Source: Gammaproteobacteria bacterium
GTDB taxonomy: Bacteria; Pseudomonadota; Gammaproteobacteria; Pseudomonadales; UBA5518
Length of the DNA stretch: 64,000 nt
Assembly (NCBI GenBank): GCA_016718385.1
Contig: JADKDK010000001.1
Coordinates: 62,001 to 126,000, forward strand
Direction of reading: 5' to 3'
The notes under the pieces are model-generated. The model was not told the origin of the DNA. It saw only the letters and a list, made by a program, of their open reading frames with translations, and made no database searches. Below, in pieces: positions 7,964 to 16,289 of the stretch (position 1 is its first letter; every line of letters begins with the position of its first letter). A program made the translations under genes and the position numbers.

Positions 7964-8853
7964 ACAGGCATGGCGCGCTTCCGTTCCTGATCGCCTGCCT
8001 CGGCATCGCGGCATTCACCGGGATGGATGCGATCATGAAAGGCCTCTCGATCACGATCGGCGTCTACAACGCGATGCTGTGGCGGATGTTCGCCGGCTCG
8101 GTCATGGGAGGCCTGGTGTTTTTCGCCCTGCGCTCGTCGTGGCCGACGCGGCCGGTATTGCGGCTGCACCTGCTGCGCAGCGCCATCGTGACCGTCATGG
8201 CCGTTGCCTTCTTCTGGGGGCTGGTGCGGGTGCCGCTCGCCGAGGGCATCGCCATCACCTTCGTGGCACCGCTGATCGCGCTGTACCTGGCCAGGCTGGT
8301 TCTCGACGAGGACATCGGGCGTGCCGCGATCATCGCCTCGCTGCTCGCCCTTGCCGGCGTGCTGACCATTGTCGGCGGCAAGCTGCAACTGGATCGGGCG
8401 GCGCAGGCGCTGCCCGGGCTGGCATCGCTGCTCTTCTCGGCGCTGCTCTATGCCTGGAACCTGATCCTGCAGCGCCGCCAGGCGCAGCTCGCCTCGCCGA
8501 TCGAGATCGCATTCTTCCAGAACCTGTTCGTGCTGGCGTTGCTCGCGCTGCCGGCGCCGTTCCTGGCGGTGGTGCCCTCGCCGCTGCATCTGCCGGAGAT
8601 CATCGGCAGTGCCGCCCTGGCCCTCGTGGCGCTCGGCCTGCTCGCCTGGGCCTATGCGCGCGCCGAGGCGCAGGTGCTGCTCACGGTCGAGTACACCGCC
8701 TTCATCTGGGCCGCGGCACTGGGCTGGGTGCTGTTCGGCGAGACGCTGAGCGGCGCGACCCTGCTGGGCACCGCGCTGATCGTGGCCGGCTGCATTCTGG
8801 CGAACTACCGCCGTCGCGGGCCGCCGCCGCATGTGGAAACCACGGCGCTGTAG
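7960..8853 (+). CDS. DMT-family (EamA-type) membrane transporter
   Basis: The 297 residues form ten hydrophobic helices arranged as two EamA repeats. The first repeat begins P-F-L-I-A-C-L-G-I-A-A-F and the second begins after the mid-protein loop at about residue 150. Such proteins export or import small metabolites such as amino acids, nucleosides or amines; the substrate here cannot be told. It overlaps the lipoprotein gene by four bases, so the two are probably one operon. The C-terminal tail is short and cytoplasmic. Confidence 0.85.
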   Translation: MNRHGALPFLIACLGIAAFTGMDAIMKGLSITIGVYNAMLWRMFAGSVMGGLVFFALRSSWPTRPVLRLHLLRSAIVTVMAVAFFWGLVRVPLAEGIAITFVAPLIALYLARLVLDEDIGRAAIIASLLALAGVLTIVGGKLQLDRAAQALPGLASLLFSALLYAWNLILQRRQAQLASPIEIAFFQNLFVLALLALPAPFLAVVPSPLHLPEIIGSAALALVALGLLAWAYARAEAQVLLTVEYTAFIWAAALGWVLFGETLSGATLLGTALIVAGCILANYRRRGPPPHVETTAL

Positions 8854-8957
8854 CGCAGCTGACGGCACATGCGCCATACCTGCACGAGCAGGTGCCGATT
8901 TCTGTTCGTGATCCGCCGGCACGCCGGCGGGCGCGCCTTCGGTCAGGAGGGAATTTC

Positions 8958-10568
8958 GTGGGCAAGAGACTCGACGCGGTGATCATCGGCGGAGGGCACA
9001 ACGGCCTGGTCTGCGCGTTCTACCTGGCGCGGGCGGGGCTTTCGGTGCGCATCCTCGAGCGCCGCGACGTCATCGGCGGCGCGGCGGTGACCGAGGAATT
9101 TCACCCGGGCTACCGCAACTCGGTGGCGAGCTACACCGTCAGCCTGCTCAGCCCGAGGGTCATTGCCGACATGAGGCTCGTCGATCACGGCTACCGCGTG
9201 ATCGAGCGGCCGATCTCGAATTTCCTGCCCCAGCCCGACGGCGGCTACCTGAAGCTCGGCGGCGGGCTGGAGCGCACGCAACGGGAATTCCGCCGCTTCT
9301 CGGAGCACGACGCCGGGATCCTGCCGGCGTACTACGCGGCGCTGGAAGCGGTCGCCGACGTGCTGCGCGAACTCGCGTTGAAGGCGCCGCCGAACGTTGG
9401 CGACGGGCTGACGGCGATCCTCGATGCCGCGCGCCAGGGCCGTCGCGTGGCCGGACTCGCGCTCGCGACGCAGCGCGACATGCTCGATCTGTTCGCGAAA
9501 TCGGCGCGCACCTTCCTCGACGGCTGGTTCGAGAGCGAGGCGGTCAAGGCGGCCTTCGGCTTCGATGCCGTGGTCGGCAATTACGCGAGCCCCGACACGC
9601 CGGGCTCGGCCTATGTATTGCTGCACCACGTCTTCGGCGAGGTGAACGGCAACAAGGGCGCCTGGGGCCATGTGCTCGGCGGCATGGGGGCGATCACGCA
9701 AGCGATGGCGAAGGTCGTTCAGGGCATGGGCGTGCAGATCAGCCTGGAAGCGCCGGTCGCGCAGGTGATCGTCGATGCCGGCCGCGCTGTCGGTGTACGG
9801 CTGGAGAGTGGCGAGGAGGTGATGGCCGGCATCGTCATCGCGAACGTGGGGCCGAAGCTGCTGTACGAGCGCATGATCGCGCCGTCCGGGCTGCCCGCGG
9901 ATTTCCTGCGCCGCATCCGCGCGTTCAAGGTGGGTTCGGGCACGTTCCGCATGAACGTGGCGCTGTCGCGGCTGCCGAACTTCAGCTGCCTGCCGGGCGA
10001 GGGCGAGCACTTGCAGTCGGGCATCATCATCGCCCCGACGCTCGATTACATGGACCAGGCTTTCCTCGATGCCAGGCAGTGCGGCATGTCGAGGGCGCCG
10101 ATCGTCGAGATGCTGATCCCCTCGATCGTCGACGATTCGCTCGCGCCGCCCGGTGGGCACGTCGCCAGCCTGTTCTGCCAACAGTTCGCCCCGGTGCTGC
10201 CCGGCGGGCGCAGCTGGGACGTCGAGCGCGAGGCGGCGGCCGATCGCATCATCGACACCGTCGAGGCGTATGCGCCGGGCTTCGGGGCCTCGGTGCTGGG
10301 GCGCCAGATCCTTTCGCCGCTCGACCTGGAGCGCAGCTTCGGGCTCGTCGGCGGCGACATCATGCACGGCAACATGTCGCTCGATCAGTTGTGGTCGGCG
10401 CGGCCGGTGCTGGGCCACGGCGCCTATCGCGGGCCGCTGAAGGGGCTCTACATGTGCGGCGCGGGCACGCATCCCGGCGGCGGCGTCACCGGTGCGCCGG
10501 GGCACAATGCCGCGCACCGGGTCCTCGCCGACCGCTCGCTGCTCGGGCGCCTGCTGCGCCGCGGTTGA
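8958..10568 (+). CDS. Phytoene-dehydrogenase-like FAD oxidoreductase (PYROXD2-like)
   Basis: This 536-residue flavoprotein starts at GTG 8958, fixed by a clear CAGGAGG site 8 bases upstream. It opens with the dinucleotide-binding motif V-I-I-G-G-G-H-N-G-L and continues with E-R-R-D-V-I-G-G-A-A-V-T. The C-terminal FAD segment reads Y-M-C-G-A-G-T-H-P-G-G-G-V-T-G-A-P-G. This layout is typical of the PYROXD2/CrtI-like group. No carotenoid synthesis gene is nearby, so carotenoid desaturation is unlikely and the substrate is unknown. The 104 bases before it hold a GC-rich hairpin (CGCCGG / CCGGCG near 8920) without a T-run. Confidence 0.87.
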   Translation: MGKRLDAVIIGGGHNGLVCAFYLARAGLSVRILERRDVIGGAAVTEEFHPGYRNSVASYTVSLLSPRVIADMRLVDHGYRVIERPISNFLPQPDGGYLKLGGGLERTQREFRRFSEHDAGILPAYYAALEAVADVLRELALKAPPNVGDGLTAILDAARQGRRVAGLALATQRDMLDLFAKSARTFLDGWFESEAVKAAFGFDAVVGNYASPDTPGSAYVLLHHVFGEVNGNKGAWGHVLGGMGAITQAMAKVVQGMGVQISLEAPVAQVIVDAGRAVGVRLESGEEVMAGIVIANVGPKLLYERMIAPSGLPADFLRRIRAFKVGSGTFRMNVALSRLPNFSCLPGEGEHLQSGIIIAPTLDYMDQAFLDARQCGMSRAPIVEMLIPSIVDDSLAPPGGHVASLFCQQFAPVLPGGRSWDVEREAAADRIIDTVEAYAPGFGASVLGRQILSPLDLERSFGLVGGDIMHGNMSLDQLWSARPVLGHGAYRGPLKGLYMCGAGTHPGGGVTGAPGHNAAHRVLADRSLLGRLLRRG

Positions 10569-10717
10569 GCGGCGGGGCAGCGTGCCGGGCGCTGCGGGGT
10601 TCGCGCACCGGCGTGGTTTGCCGGGCTAGCGTGCCCGCGCCGGGCGTCGCAGCGATTCTGTACCGCCGGGGTTCGCGCTAGAATCCCGCGGCAAATCCGC
10701 CCGAGCGCCTCGCCCCG

Positions 10718-11638
10718 ATGCTGCACTTCCTGCCTTCCATCCTGCGGGGCATCATTGCCTCGGTGATTCTTGCCGCCAACACCCTCGTGCTGTGCTGGCC
10801 GCTGTTCATCGGCGCGCTGTTCAAGGCGGCACTGCCGTTCCCGGCGGCCCGACGCGTGATCAACCGCGCGATGCACTGGTGCGCGGAAACCTGGATCGAT
10901 ATCAACAAGTTCTGGATGGACCTCGTGCAGCGCACGCGCTGGGACGTGCGCGGCCTGCAGGGCGTGGATCCCGGGCATTCCTACCTCGTGACCTCCAATC
11001 ACCAGAGCTGGGTCGACATCCTCGTGCTGCAGTACCTGCTGAACCGCCGTGCGCCGTTCCTGAAATTCTTCCTCAAGCAGGAACTGATCTGGGTCCCGGT
11101 GATCGGGCTGTGCTGGTGGGCGCTCGAGTTTCCGTTCATGAAGCGTTTCTCCCGCGAATACCTGGAGCGCTACCCGGAGAAGCGCGGGCAGGACATGCTC
11201 ACCACGCGCAAGGCCTGCGAGCGCTTCCGGCTCAGCCACGTTTCCGTGTTCAACTTTCTCGAGGGTACGCGCAACACCCCGGCCAAGCATGCGGCGCAGG
11301 ACTCGCCGTTTCGCCACCTGCTGAAACCGAGAGCGGGCGGCATCGCGTTCGTCCTGGATTCCATGGGCGATCAGTTGAGCGCCATGCTGAACGTGACGAT
11401 TCACTACCCGGGCGGTGTGCCCGGGTTCTGGGACCTGCTGTCGGGCAGACTCGGGCAGGTCGTGGTGCGCCTGGAGCAGGTGGCGATTCCCCGCGAATTC
11501 ATCGGTCGCAACTACGACCGGGACGAGACCTATCGCCTCGCGTTCCAGCAGTGGGTGAATCGCCTGTGGGAGGAGAAGGACGCGCTGTTGTCACGGTTGC
11601 ACGAGGAGTATCCGGCGCCGGTGAACGCAACCGTCTAG
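10718..11638 (+). CDS. Lysophospholipid acyltransferase, YihG/PlsC family
   Basis: This 306-residue membrane acyltransferase has an N-terminal hydrophobic helix. The HX4D catalytic motif is N-H-Q-S-W-V-D (H95, D100) and the acyl-acceptor motif is F-L-E-G-T-R. The order and length match the YihG/LCLAT-type branch, which re-acylates lysophospholipids. It would act on the inner membrane. A -10-like TAGAAT lies at 10679-10684 without a convincing -35. The gene converges on the TPR lipoprotein gene, and the two stop codons share the palindrome CTAG. Confidence 0.88.
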   Translation: MLHFLPSILRGIIASVILAANTLVLCWPLFIGALFKAALPFPAARRVINRAMHWCAETWIDINKFWMDLVQRTRWDVRGLQGVDPGHSYLVTSNHQSWVDILVLQYLLNRRAPFLKFFLKQELIWVPVIGLCWWALEFPFMKRFSREYLERYPEKRGQDMLTTRKACERFRLSHVSVFNFLEGTRNTPAKHAAQDSPFRHLLKPRAGGIAFVLDSMGDQLSAMLNVTIHYPGGVPGFWDLLSGRLGQVVVRLEQVAIPREFIGRNYDRDETYRLAFQQWVNRLWEEKDALLSRLHEEYPAPVNATV

Positions 11639-12759
11639 GCGCCATCCCGGACGGGGTGGGATGCCACGGGAATCTGTTCGGCGCGCGCAATCGCCGCGGC
11701 TTGCTGCAGGTCGTCGCGTGCGCGTTCGGTGTCGCCCAGTTGCAGCAGGACACTGGCACGCAGGCGCAGGAAGGAGGCTTCGCCCGGTCGGCGGGCAATC
11801 GCGAAGTCCAGGTGTTGCAGCGCCCGGTCCAGATTGCCGGCCAGCAATTCCGAGCGCGCCTGCTGGACGCGATAGAAAGGATTGTCGTTGCGGAACTTTG
11901 CGGCCAGCTCGCGATAGCGAGCCGCGCGGCGCTCGTCGCCGATGCGCTCATACACGCGCGCCAGTCCGCTGATGGCCACCATGTCGGTGCGGCTGCGGCG
12001 CAGGGCCTCGAGATAGCTCGTTTCGGCGTACGCCGTGGCGTCGATCCGCAGGTAGAGTGCCCCCAGGTTGGTCCACAGCGGCGAGAAGCTGTCATCGGCC
12101 TGCAGTCCGCGGCGCAGGCTCAGGAAAGCATTGCCCGGGTCGCCCGCCTGCATCAGCTCGACCGCAAGATTGCCGTGGTAGTGCGCACGGGCGCGCGCAT
12201 CGGACACGCGCCTGGGGTTCTCGCTGCGCGTGGGCTCTTCGGAGCTGAAATCGACGGTGCGCCGCCCCGCCGCGCCCAGATCGACAACGGCATTGATGTG
12301 CCGGTAGAACAGGAAAAGATCGCCCTGCATTTGCCAGTCGGGCGCAATGTCCACTTCCTGGTAGCTGACGTCGAGTCGCGCGCCACGCGCCAGCGCGACG
12401 AAGAGGTTGGTGAGCGCCAGGCAATTGCCGTCACGGCTGCGGAAGGTCTCGGGCGCAGTGCGCGTTGCATCGGTGTAGCGCAGCCCGAAACTGCGCTCGT
12501 CCCCCAGCGCCGTCACGAGTTGTTCCAGGCGTTGCGCGGCGCCGGCGCTCATGTCGATGTGACGCGCCAGGAAGGCGCGCATCGGCTGGTCGAGTGCGAG
12601 CAGATCCTCGGCGGGCAGTAGCGCCGGGGCGTGCGTGCCGATGATCGGGGTGCCCGCCAGCACGTCGCGCGGCGTGACGTCGCCGGCGACGGGGCGCCCG
12701 GGTGCACTCGTGCAGCCGGGCACGAGTATCAGCAGAGCCAGCAACAACGACCTGCCCAT
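11635..12759 (-). CDS. Lipoprotein with transglutaminase-like and TPR domains
   Basis: This 374-residue precursor has a short lipoprotein signal with V-P-G-C as lipobox. Residues 60-190 look like a transglutaminase/cysteine-protease-like fold: the Cys in R-D-G-N-C-L-A-L-T-N, the His in F-Y-R-H-I-N-A-V, and a later D-F-S. Residues 190-370 contain about four tetratricopeptide repeats (for example L-W-T-N-L-G-A-L-Y-L and R-T-D-M-V-A-I-S-G-L-A-R-V-Y). It is probably an envelope protein involved in protein interaction or peptide-bond chemistry; the partner is unknown. Its stop shares bases with the convergent acyltransferase gene. Confidence 0.75.
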   Translation of the reverse strand: MGRSLLLALLILVPGCTSAPGRPVAGDVTPRDVLAGTPIIGTHAPALLPAEDLLALDQPMRAFLARHIDMSAGAAQRLEQLVTALGDERSFGLRYTDATRTAPETFRSRDGNCLALTNLFVALARGARLDVSYQEVDIAPDWQMQGDLFLFYRHINAVVDLGAAGRRTVDFSSEEPTRSENPRRVSDARARAHYHGNLAVELMQAGDPGNAFLSLRRGLQADDSFSPLWTNLGALYLRIDATAYAETSYLEALRRSRTDMVAISGLARVYERIGDERRAARYRELAAKFRNDNPFYRVQQARSELLAGNLDRALQHLDFAIARRPGEASFLRLRASVLLQLGDTERARDDLQQAAAIARAEQIPVASHPVRDGA

Positions 12760-12835
12760 ACGGCCTCCTGCGCGGTCCCGGCCGGAATCTACGCCGCATC
12801 GGCGTCGATTTCCAGCGCCGGTACCGCGGGGCGAA

Positions 12836-12981
12836 CTATGGGACGCGCTCGCTCCCGAGCATGGCGTCGACGAGCGCGGTCACGCCCGTCAGCTCGCCCG
12901 CGCGGGTCTGTCCCCCGGCGGCGAGTCGATCGTGACGACGACACCGCCGTCCCTGGCGGCATGCAGCGGACCGTATTGCAT
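12836..12981 (-). pseudogene. Possible decayed gene, enoyl-CoA-hydratase-like start
   Basis: Eight bases after the ketosteroid isomerase stop, an ATG at 12981 opens a 30-codon frame. It begins M-Q-Y-G-P-L-H-A-A-R-D-G-G and continues V-V-V-T-I-D-S-P-P-G, which resembles the first beta-hairpin of crotonase-family proteins. The frame stops at 12889. A second frame then continues with G-E-L-T-G-V-T-A-L-V-D-A-M-L-G to a stop at 12836. This looks like a truncated, frameshifted remnant, but the stretch is short and could be chance. No catalytic residue is present. Confidence 0.3.
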
Positions 12982-12989
12982 CGGCGGGC

Positions 12990-13346
12990 CTACTGCGAGA
13001 TGTTTTCCTGGCCCCAGTAGGCCTTCATCGACACGACCTTGCCCGCGGCGTCGAACTCGAACACGTCGATCACTTCTATCTTCATGCCGGCCACATGCAC
13101 CTCGAAGGCAAACGCCGCGGCGTTGCCGGCGCAGCGCACCGGGCCGGTGAGGCTCAGCCGGGCATCGGCGCCGAAGCTGCCCTCGTAGAACGCGCTGATT
13201 GCCGCGATGCCCTTGTGCACATCGGTTCCGACCGGGTCCTCGACGGTGGCATTGTCGGCGAATATCTGGCGGATCAGGCCGATGTCCTTGCGGGCGAAGG
13301 CCTCGACGTACTTGTTCACGGTCGCGATTCGGTGTGCGCTGCTCAT
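12990..13346 (-). CDS. Steroid delta-isomerase (ketosteroid isomerase) family protein
   Basis: This 118-residue NTF2-fold protein carries the ketosteroid isomerase signature: Y13 in K-Y-V-E-A-F, D37 in A-T-V-E-D-P-V-G, and D94 in V-I-D-V-F-E-F. These correspond to the catalytic Tyr, the proton-shuttling Asp and the oxyanion-hole Asp. The C-terminal V-V-S-M-K-A-Y-W-G also fits. It would move a double bond in a delta-5-3-keto steroid or a similar substrate. The neighbouring acyl-CoA, hydroxylase and short-chain genes are compatible with steroid or terpenoid catabolism, but no complete steroid pathway is in the window. Confidence 0.82.
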   Translation of the reverse strand: MSSAHRIATVNKYVEAFARKDIGLIRQIFADNATVEDPVGTDVHKGIAAISAFYEGSFGADARLSLTGPVRCAGNAAAFAFEVHVAGMKIEVIDVFEFDAAGKVVSMKAYWGQENISQ

Positions 13347-13503
13347 GGTCTCTCCGTTGTTATCGGGTGGGCGAGGCTTTATAGCGGAAACGCGACGCCC
13401 GGGCTACCCGGGAGCCCCTGCCGTAGAGCCTTTGCGGTTGTCCGGGTCCGCGTTTCTGGCTATCGTGTGCAATGTGGATAGACGTGCCGGGATGAAGGGT
13501 TTG

Positions 13504-14142
13504 ATGAACAGCCGCGCCAGGATCTTCCAGATCGGCTTCAACAAGTGTGGCACCACCAGCCTGCACCGGTTTTTCCTGGACAACGGCCTGAATTCGGTGC
13601 ACTGGGAAGACGGCGAGATTGCCGTGAATTTCTATGCGCGGCTGAACCGGGGCGAGGATCCGTTCACCGATTACCCCGATGTCGTCGCCTTCACCGACAT
13701 GATGAAGGTGCGGGGCTCGCTGCTCGAACCCTACAAATCGTTCGAGGACATATACCGCTGGTATCCGGACTCGTATTTCATCCTGAATACCCGCAACGCA
13801 TCCGATTGGATCGAAAGCCGTATCCGTCATGGTCTCGCCCGGCACTACCGGTCGGCGCTCGGGCTGCCCGACGATGCAAGCGTAAGGCGCTATTGGCTGC
13901 TGGAATGGTACCGGCATCATGCGAACGTGCTGGATTTTTTCCACGCGATGCCGGAGAAATTGCTCGTCTACGACATAGACCGCGACGCGCCGGCGAAACT
14001 CGCGCGTTTCCTGTCTCCCGCGTGGCACCTGGATCCGGCGTTTTTCGGGCGCCATAACAGGACCGGCACGCGCTGGGGCTCTTCTTCGTATGGCGCCGTC
14101 GCGATCCGCTCGGCCACATTCGAGCTTCCCTCGAGGGAGTGA
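13504..14142 (+). CDS. Sulfotransferase-like protein
   Basis: This 212-residue protein starts at ATG 13504, preferred over ATG 13492 because GAAGGG sits at the right distance before it. The N-terminal I-F-Q-I-G-F-N-K-C-G-T-T-S-L is the 5'-phosphosulfate (PAPS) loop of sulfotransferases, and L-N-T-R-N-A-S-D-W matches the 3'-phosphate region. It should transfer sulfate from PAPS to a hydroxyl or amine on an unknown acceptor, or belong to the related group that acts on glycans. It is divergent from the isomerase gene. The 139 bases downstream, before the PQQ dehydrogenase gene, hold no other gene. Confidence 0.8.
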   Translation: MNSRARIFQIGFNKCGTTSLHRFFLDNGLNSVHWEDGEIAVNFYARLNRGEDPFTDYPDVVAFTDMMKVRGSLLEPYKSFEDIYRWYPDSYFILNTRNASDWIESRIRHGLARHYRSALGLPDDASVRRYWLLEWYRHHANVLDFFHAMPEKLLVYDIDRDAPAKLARFLSPAWHLDPAFFGRHNRTGTRWGSSSYGAVAIRSATFELPSRE

Positions 14143-14281
14143 GATCACGCGCGGTCCGACCGGGCCACCTGCACCGACGATGCGCCGCAGCATCAACCGC
14201 GCACGGTGCGCCATCGAAGCAGGTTGGCTAGAATGCGCGCGCCTCGCGCCAGTCACCGTTACCTGCAGGATTTGCAAGCCC

Positions 14282-16255
14282 ATGCCGTTCCCCGTTTTCC
14301 GCGACGCCCGACGCGCCGCAATGCTGCTCGCCGTTTTCAGCGCCTGGCTGCTCGCCGAACCCGCGGCTCGCGCCGCGAACGAGTGGCCGGTATGGGGGGG
14401 TGATGCCGGCGCCACGCATTTCTCGGGCCTCACCGACATCACGCCGGCCAACGTGGCCTCGCTGGAAGTGGCCTGGACGCACCGCAGCGGCGATCATGCC
14501 GACGGCAGCGGCAGGACGCGCGCAACCTACTTCCAGGCCACACCGCTCGCGGTCAACGGCCGGTTGTATTACTGCACGCCGTTCCAGCGCGTGTTCGCGC
14601 TCGATCCCGACACCGGCGCGGAACTCTGGCAGTTCGATCCCGCGGTGAAGACGCTCACGGGCGAGGGGCCCTATCCGCTCAACTGCCGCGGCGTGACGTA
14701 CTGGGAGGACAGCGCGGCGCCGGCGGGCGCGTTCTGCGCCAGGCGCATCTTCTACGGCACCTCGGACTCGGAACTGATCGCGCTCGACGCCGACACCGGC
14801 AGGCCCTGCGGCGATTTCGGCACGGACGGCCGCGTCGACCTGCGCAGGGATCTCGACGAGCCGCGCGCCTGGGCCGTGCACCCCACCTCGCCGCCGCTGG
14901 TGATGCGTGATCGCGTGGTGATCAACGGCTTCGTTGCCGACAACCTCGAGGTCGATGCCGCGCCGGGCATGGTGCGCGCCTTCGATGCGCGTACGGGCGC
15001 GCTCGCCTGGGCCTGGAACCCGGTGCCGCCGGGCTGGCAGCCGCGGCCCTCGGCGCGCAATAGCCCGTGGCAGGCCGGCGCGCCGAACAGCTGGTCGATA
15101 ATCACCGGGGATCACGAGCGCGGGCTGGTGTTCGTGCCCACGGGCAATCCGTCGCCAGACCTCTACGGCGGCGAGCGCCATGGCATCGATCACTACGGCA
15201 GTTCCACGGTCGCCTTGTCGATAGAGACCGGGCAGGTGGTGTGGAGTTTCCAGGGCGTGCACCACGACGTGTGGGACTACGACACCCCGAGCGCGCCGAT
15301 CCTGTTCCAGGCCGACGGTGTCGGCGGCGGCGTGCCGGCGGTGGCGCAGACCACCAAGGTCGGTCATATCTTCCTGCTGGATCGCGTCAGCGGCGCGCCG
15401 CTGTACCGGGTAGAGGAGCGGCCGGTGCCCCAGGATGGCGTGCCCGGCGAGACGCTGGCGCCCACGCAGCCATTTCCCACGCATCCCGCGCCGATGCACC
15501 CGAGCGCGATGGCGCCGGAGGATGCGCACGGCTTCACGCCGCTCGACCGCCGGGACTGCGCGCGCAAGATTGCGCGGTATCGCTGGGACGGTGCCTTCAC
15601 GCCGCCGACGCTCGCGGGCTCGATCGGTTATCCGCACAGTTCGGGCGGCATGAACTGGGGCAGCGCGGCCATCGATTCCGGGCGCGGGCTGCTGATCGTG
15701 AACCAGAACCACATCGCGCAGGTGGTGCAGCTGATTCCGCGTGAGGAGGCCGCCGGCCTGGATCCCGCCGCGCAGCAGTATCCCAACGAGGTCTACCCGA
15801 TGAACGGCACGCCCTACGTCGCGCGCCGCGGGCCGCTGGAATCCTTCCTCGGCGCGCCCTGCAGCCCCACGCCCTGGGGCAGCCTCGCGGCGGTGGATCT
15901 GCGCAGCGGCGATGTGAAATGGCGCATTCCCTTCGGCACGCTGGAGGGCCTGGCGCCGTGGCCGGTGCCGGTGCTGTTCCCCGACACCGGCGCGCCGAAC
16001 TTCGGCGGCGGCATGGCCACCGCCAGCGGCCTGTTCTTCATCGGAGCCAGCATGGACGGTTACTTCCGCGCCTATTCCAGCGAGGATGGCCGCGAGCTGT
16101 GGAAGACGCGCTTGCCCTACGGCGGTCACGCGGTGCCGATGACGTACCGGGGCAGGTCCGGTGCGCAGTTCGTGGTGATCGCCTCCGGTGGCAACGCGCT
16201 CTCGCGCATGGGGGCCGAGCTGATCGCCTTCAGGCTGCCGGCCGCCGCGCCATGA
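14282..16255 (+). CDS. Secreted PQQ-dependent dehydrogenase (quinoprotein)
   Basis: This 657-residue precursor has a signal peptide ending in A-A-R-A-A-N. The mature part is a beta-propeller with W-docking repeats: W-P-V-W-G-G-D-A, V-F-A-L-D-P-D-T-G-A-E-L-W, and V-A-L-S-I-E-T-G-Q-V-V-W-S-F-Q. G-V-H-H-D-V-W-D-Y-D is the conserved segment of membrane-type glucose/quinate dehydrogenases. There is no N-terminal five-helix anchor and no C-terminal cytochrome c domain, so it is a soluble periplasmic form needing an external electron acceptor. The substrate (sugar, polyol or alcohol) is open. A -10-like TAGAAT lies about 50 bases before the start. Confidence 0.9.
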   Translation: MPFPVFRDARRAAMLLAVFSAWLLAEPAARAANEWPVWGGDAGATHFSGLTDITPANVASLEVAWTHRSGDHADGSGRTRATYFQATPLAVNGRLYYCTPFQRVFALDPDTGAELWQFDPAVKTLTGEGPYPLNCRGVTYWEDSAAPAGAFCARRIFYGTSDSELIALDADTGRPCGDFGTDGRVDLRRDLDEPRAWAVHPTSPPLVMRDRVVINGFVADNLEVDAAPGMVRAFDARTGALAWAWNPVPPGWQPRPSARNSPWQAGAPNSWSIITGDHERGLVFVPTGNPSPDLYGGERHGIDHYGSSTVALSIETGQVVWSFQGVHHDVWDYDTPSAPILFQADGVGGGVPAVAQTTKVGHIFLLDRVSGAPLYRVEERPVPQDGVPGETLAPTQPFPTHPAPMHPSAMAPEDAHGFTPLDRRDCARKIARYRWDGAFTPPTLAGSIGYPHSSGGMNWGSAAIDSGRGLLIVNQNHIAQVVQLIPREEAAGLDPAAQQYPNEVYPMNGTPYVARRGPLESFLGAPCSPTPWGSLAAVDLRSGDVKWRIPFGTLEGLAPWPVPVLFPDTGAPNFGGGMATASGLFFIGASMDGYFRAYSSEDGRELWKTRLPYGGHAVPMTYRGRSGAQFVVIASGGNALSRMGAELIAFRLPAAAP

Positions 16256-16289
16256 TCCGTCGCGAACGCGGCCGCAGTGCCGGCCGGGC

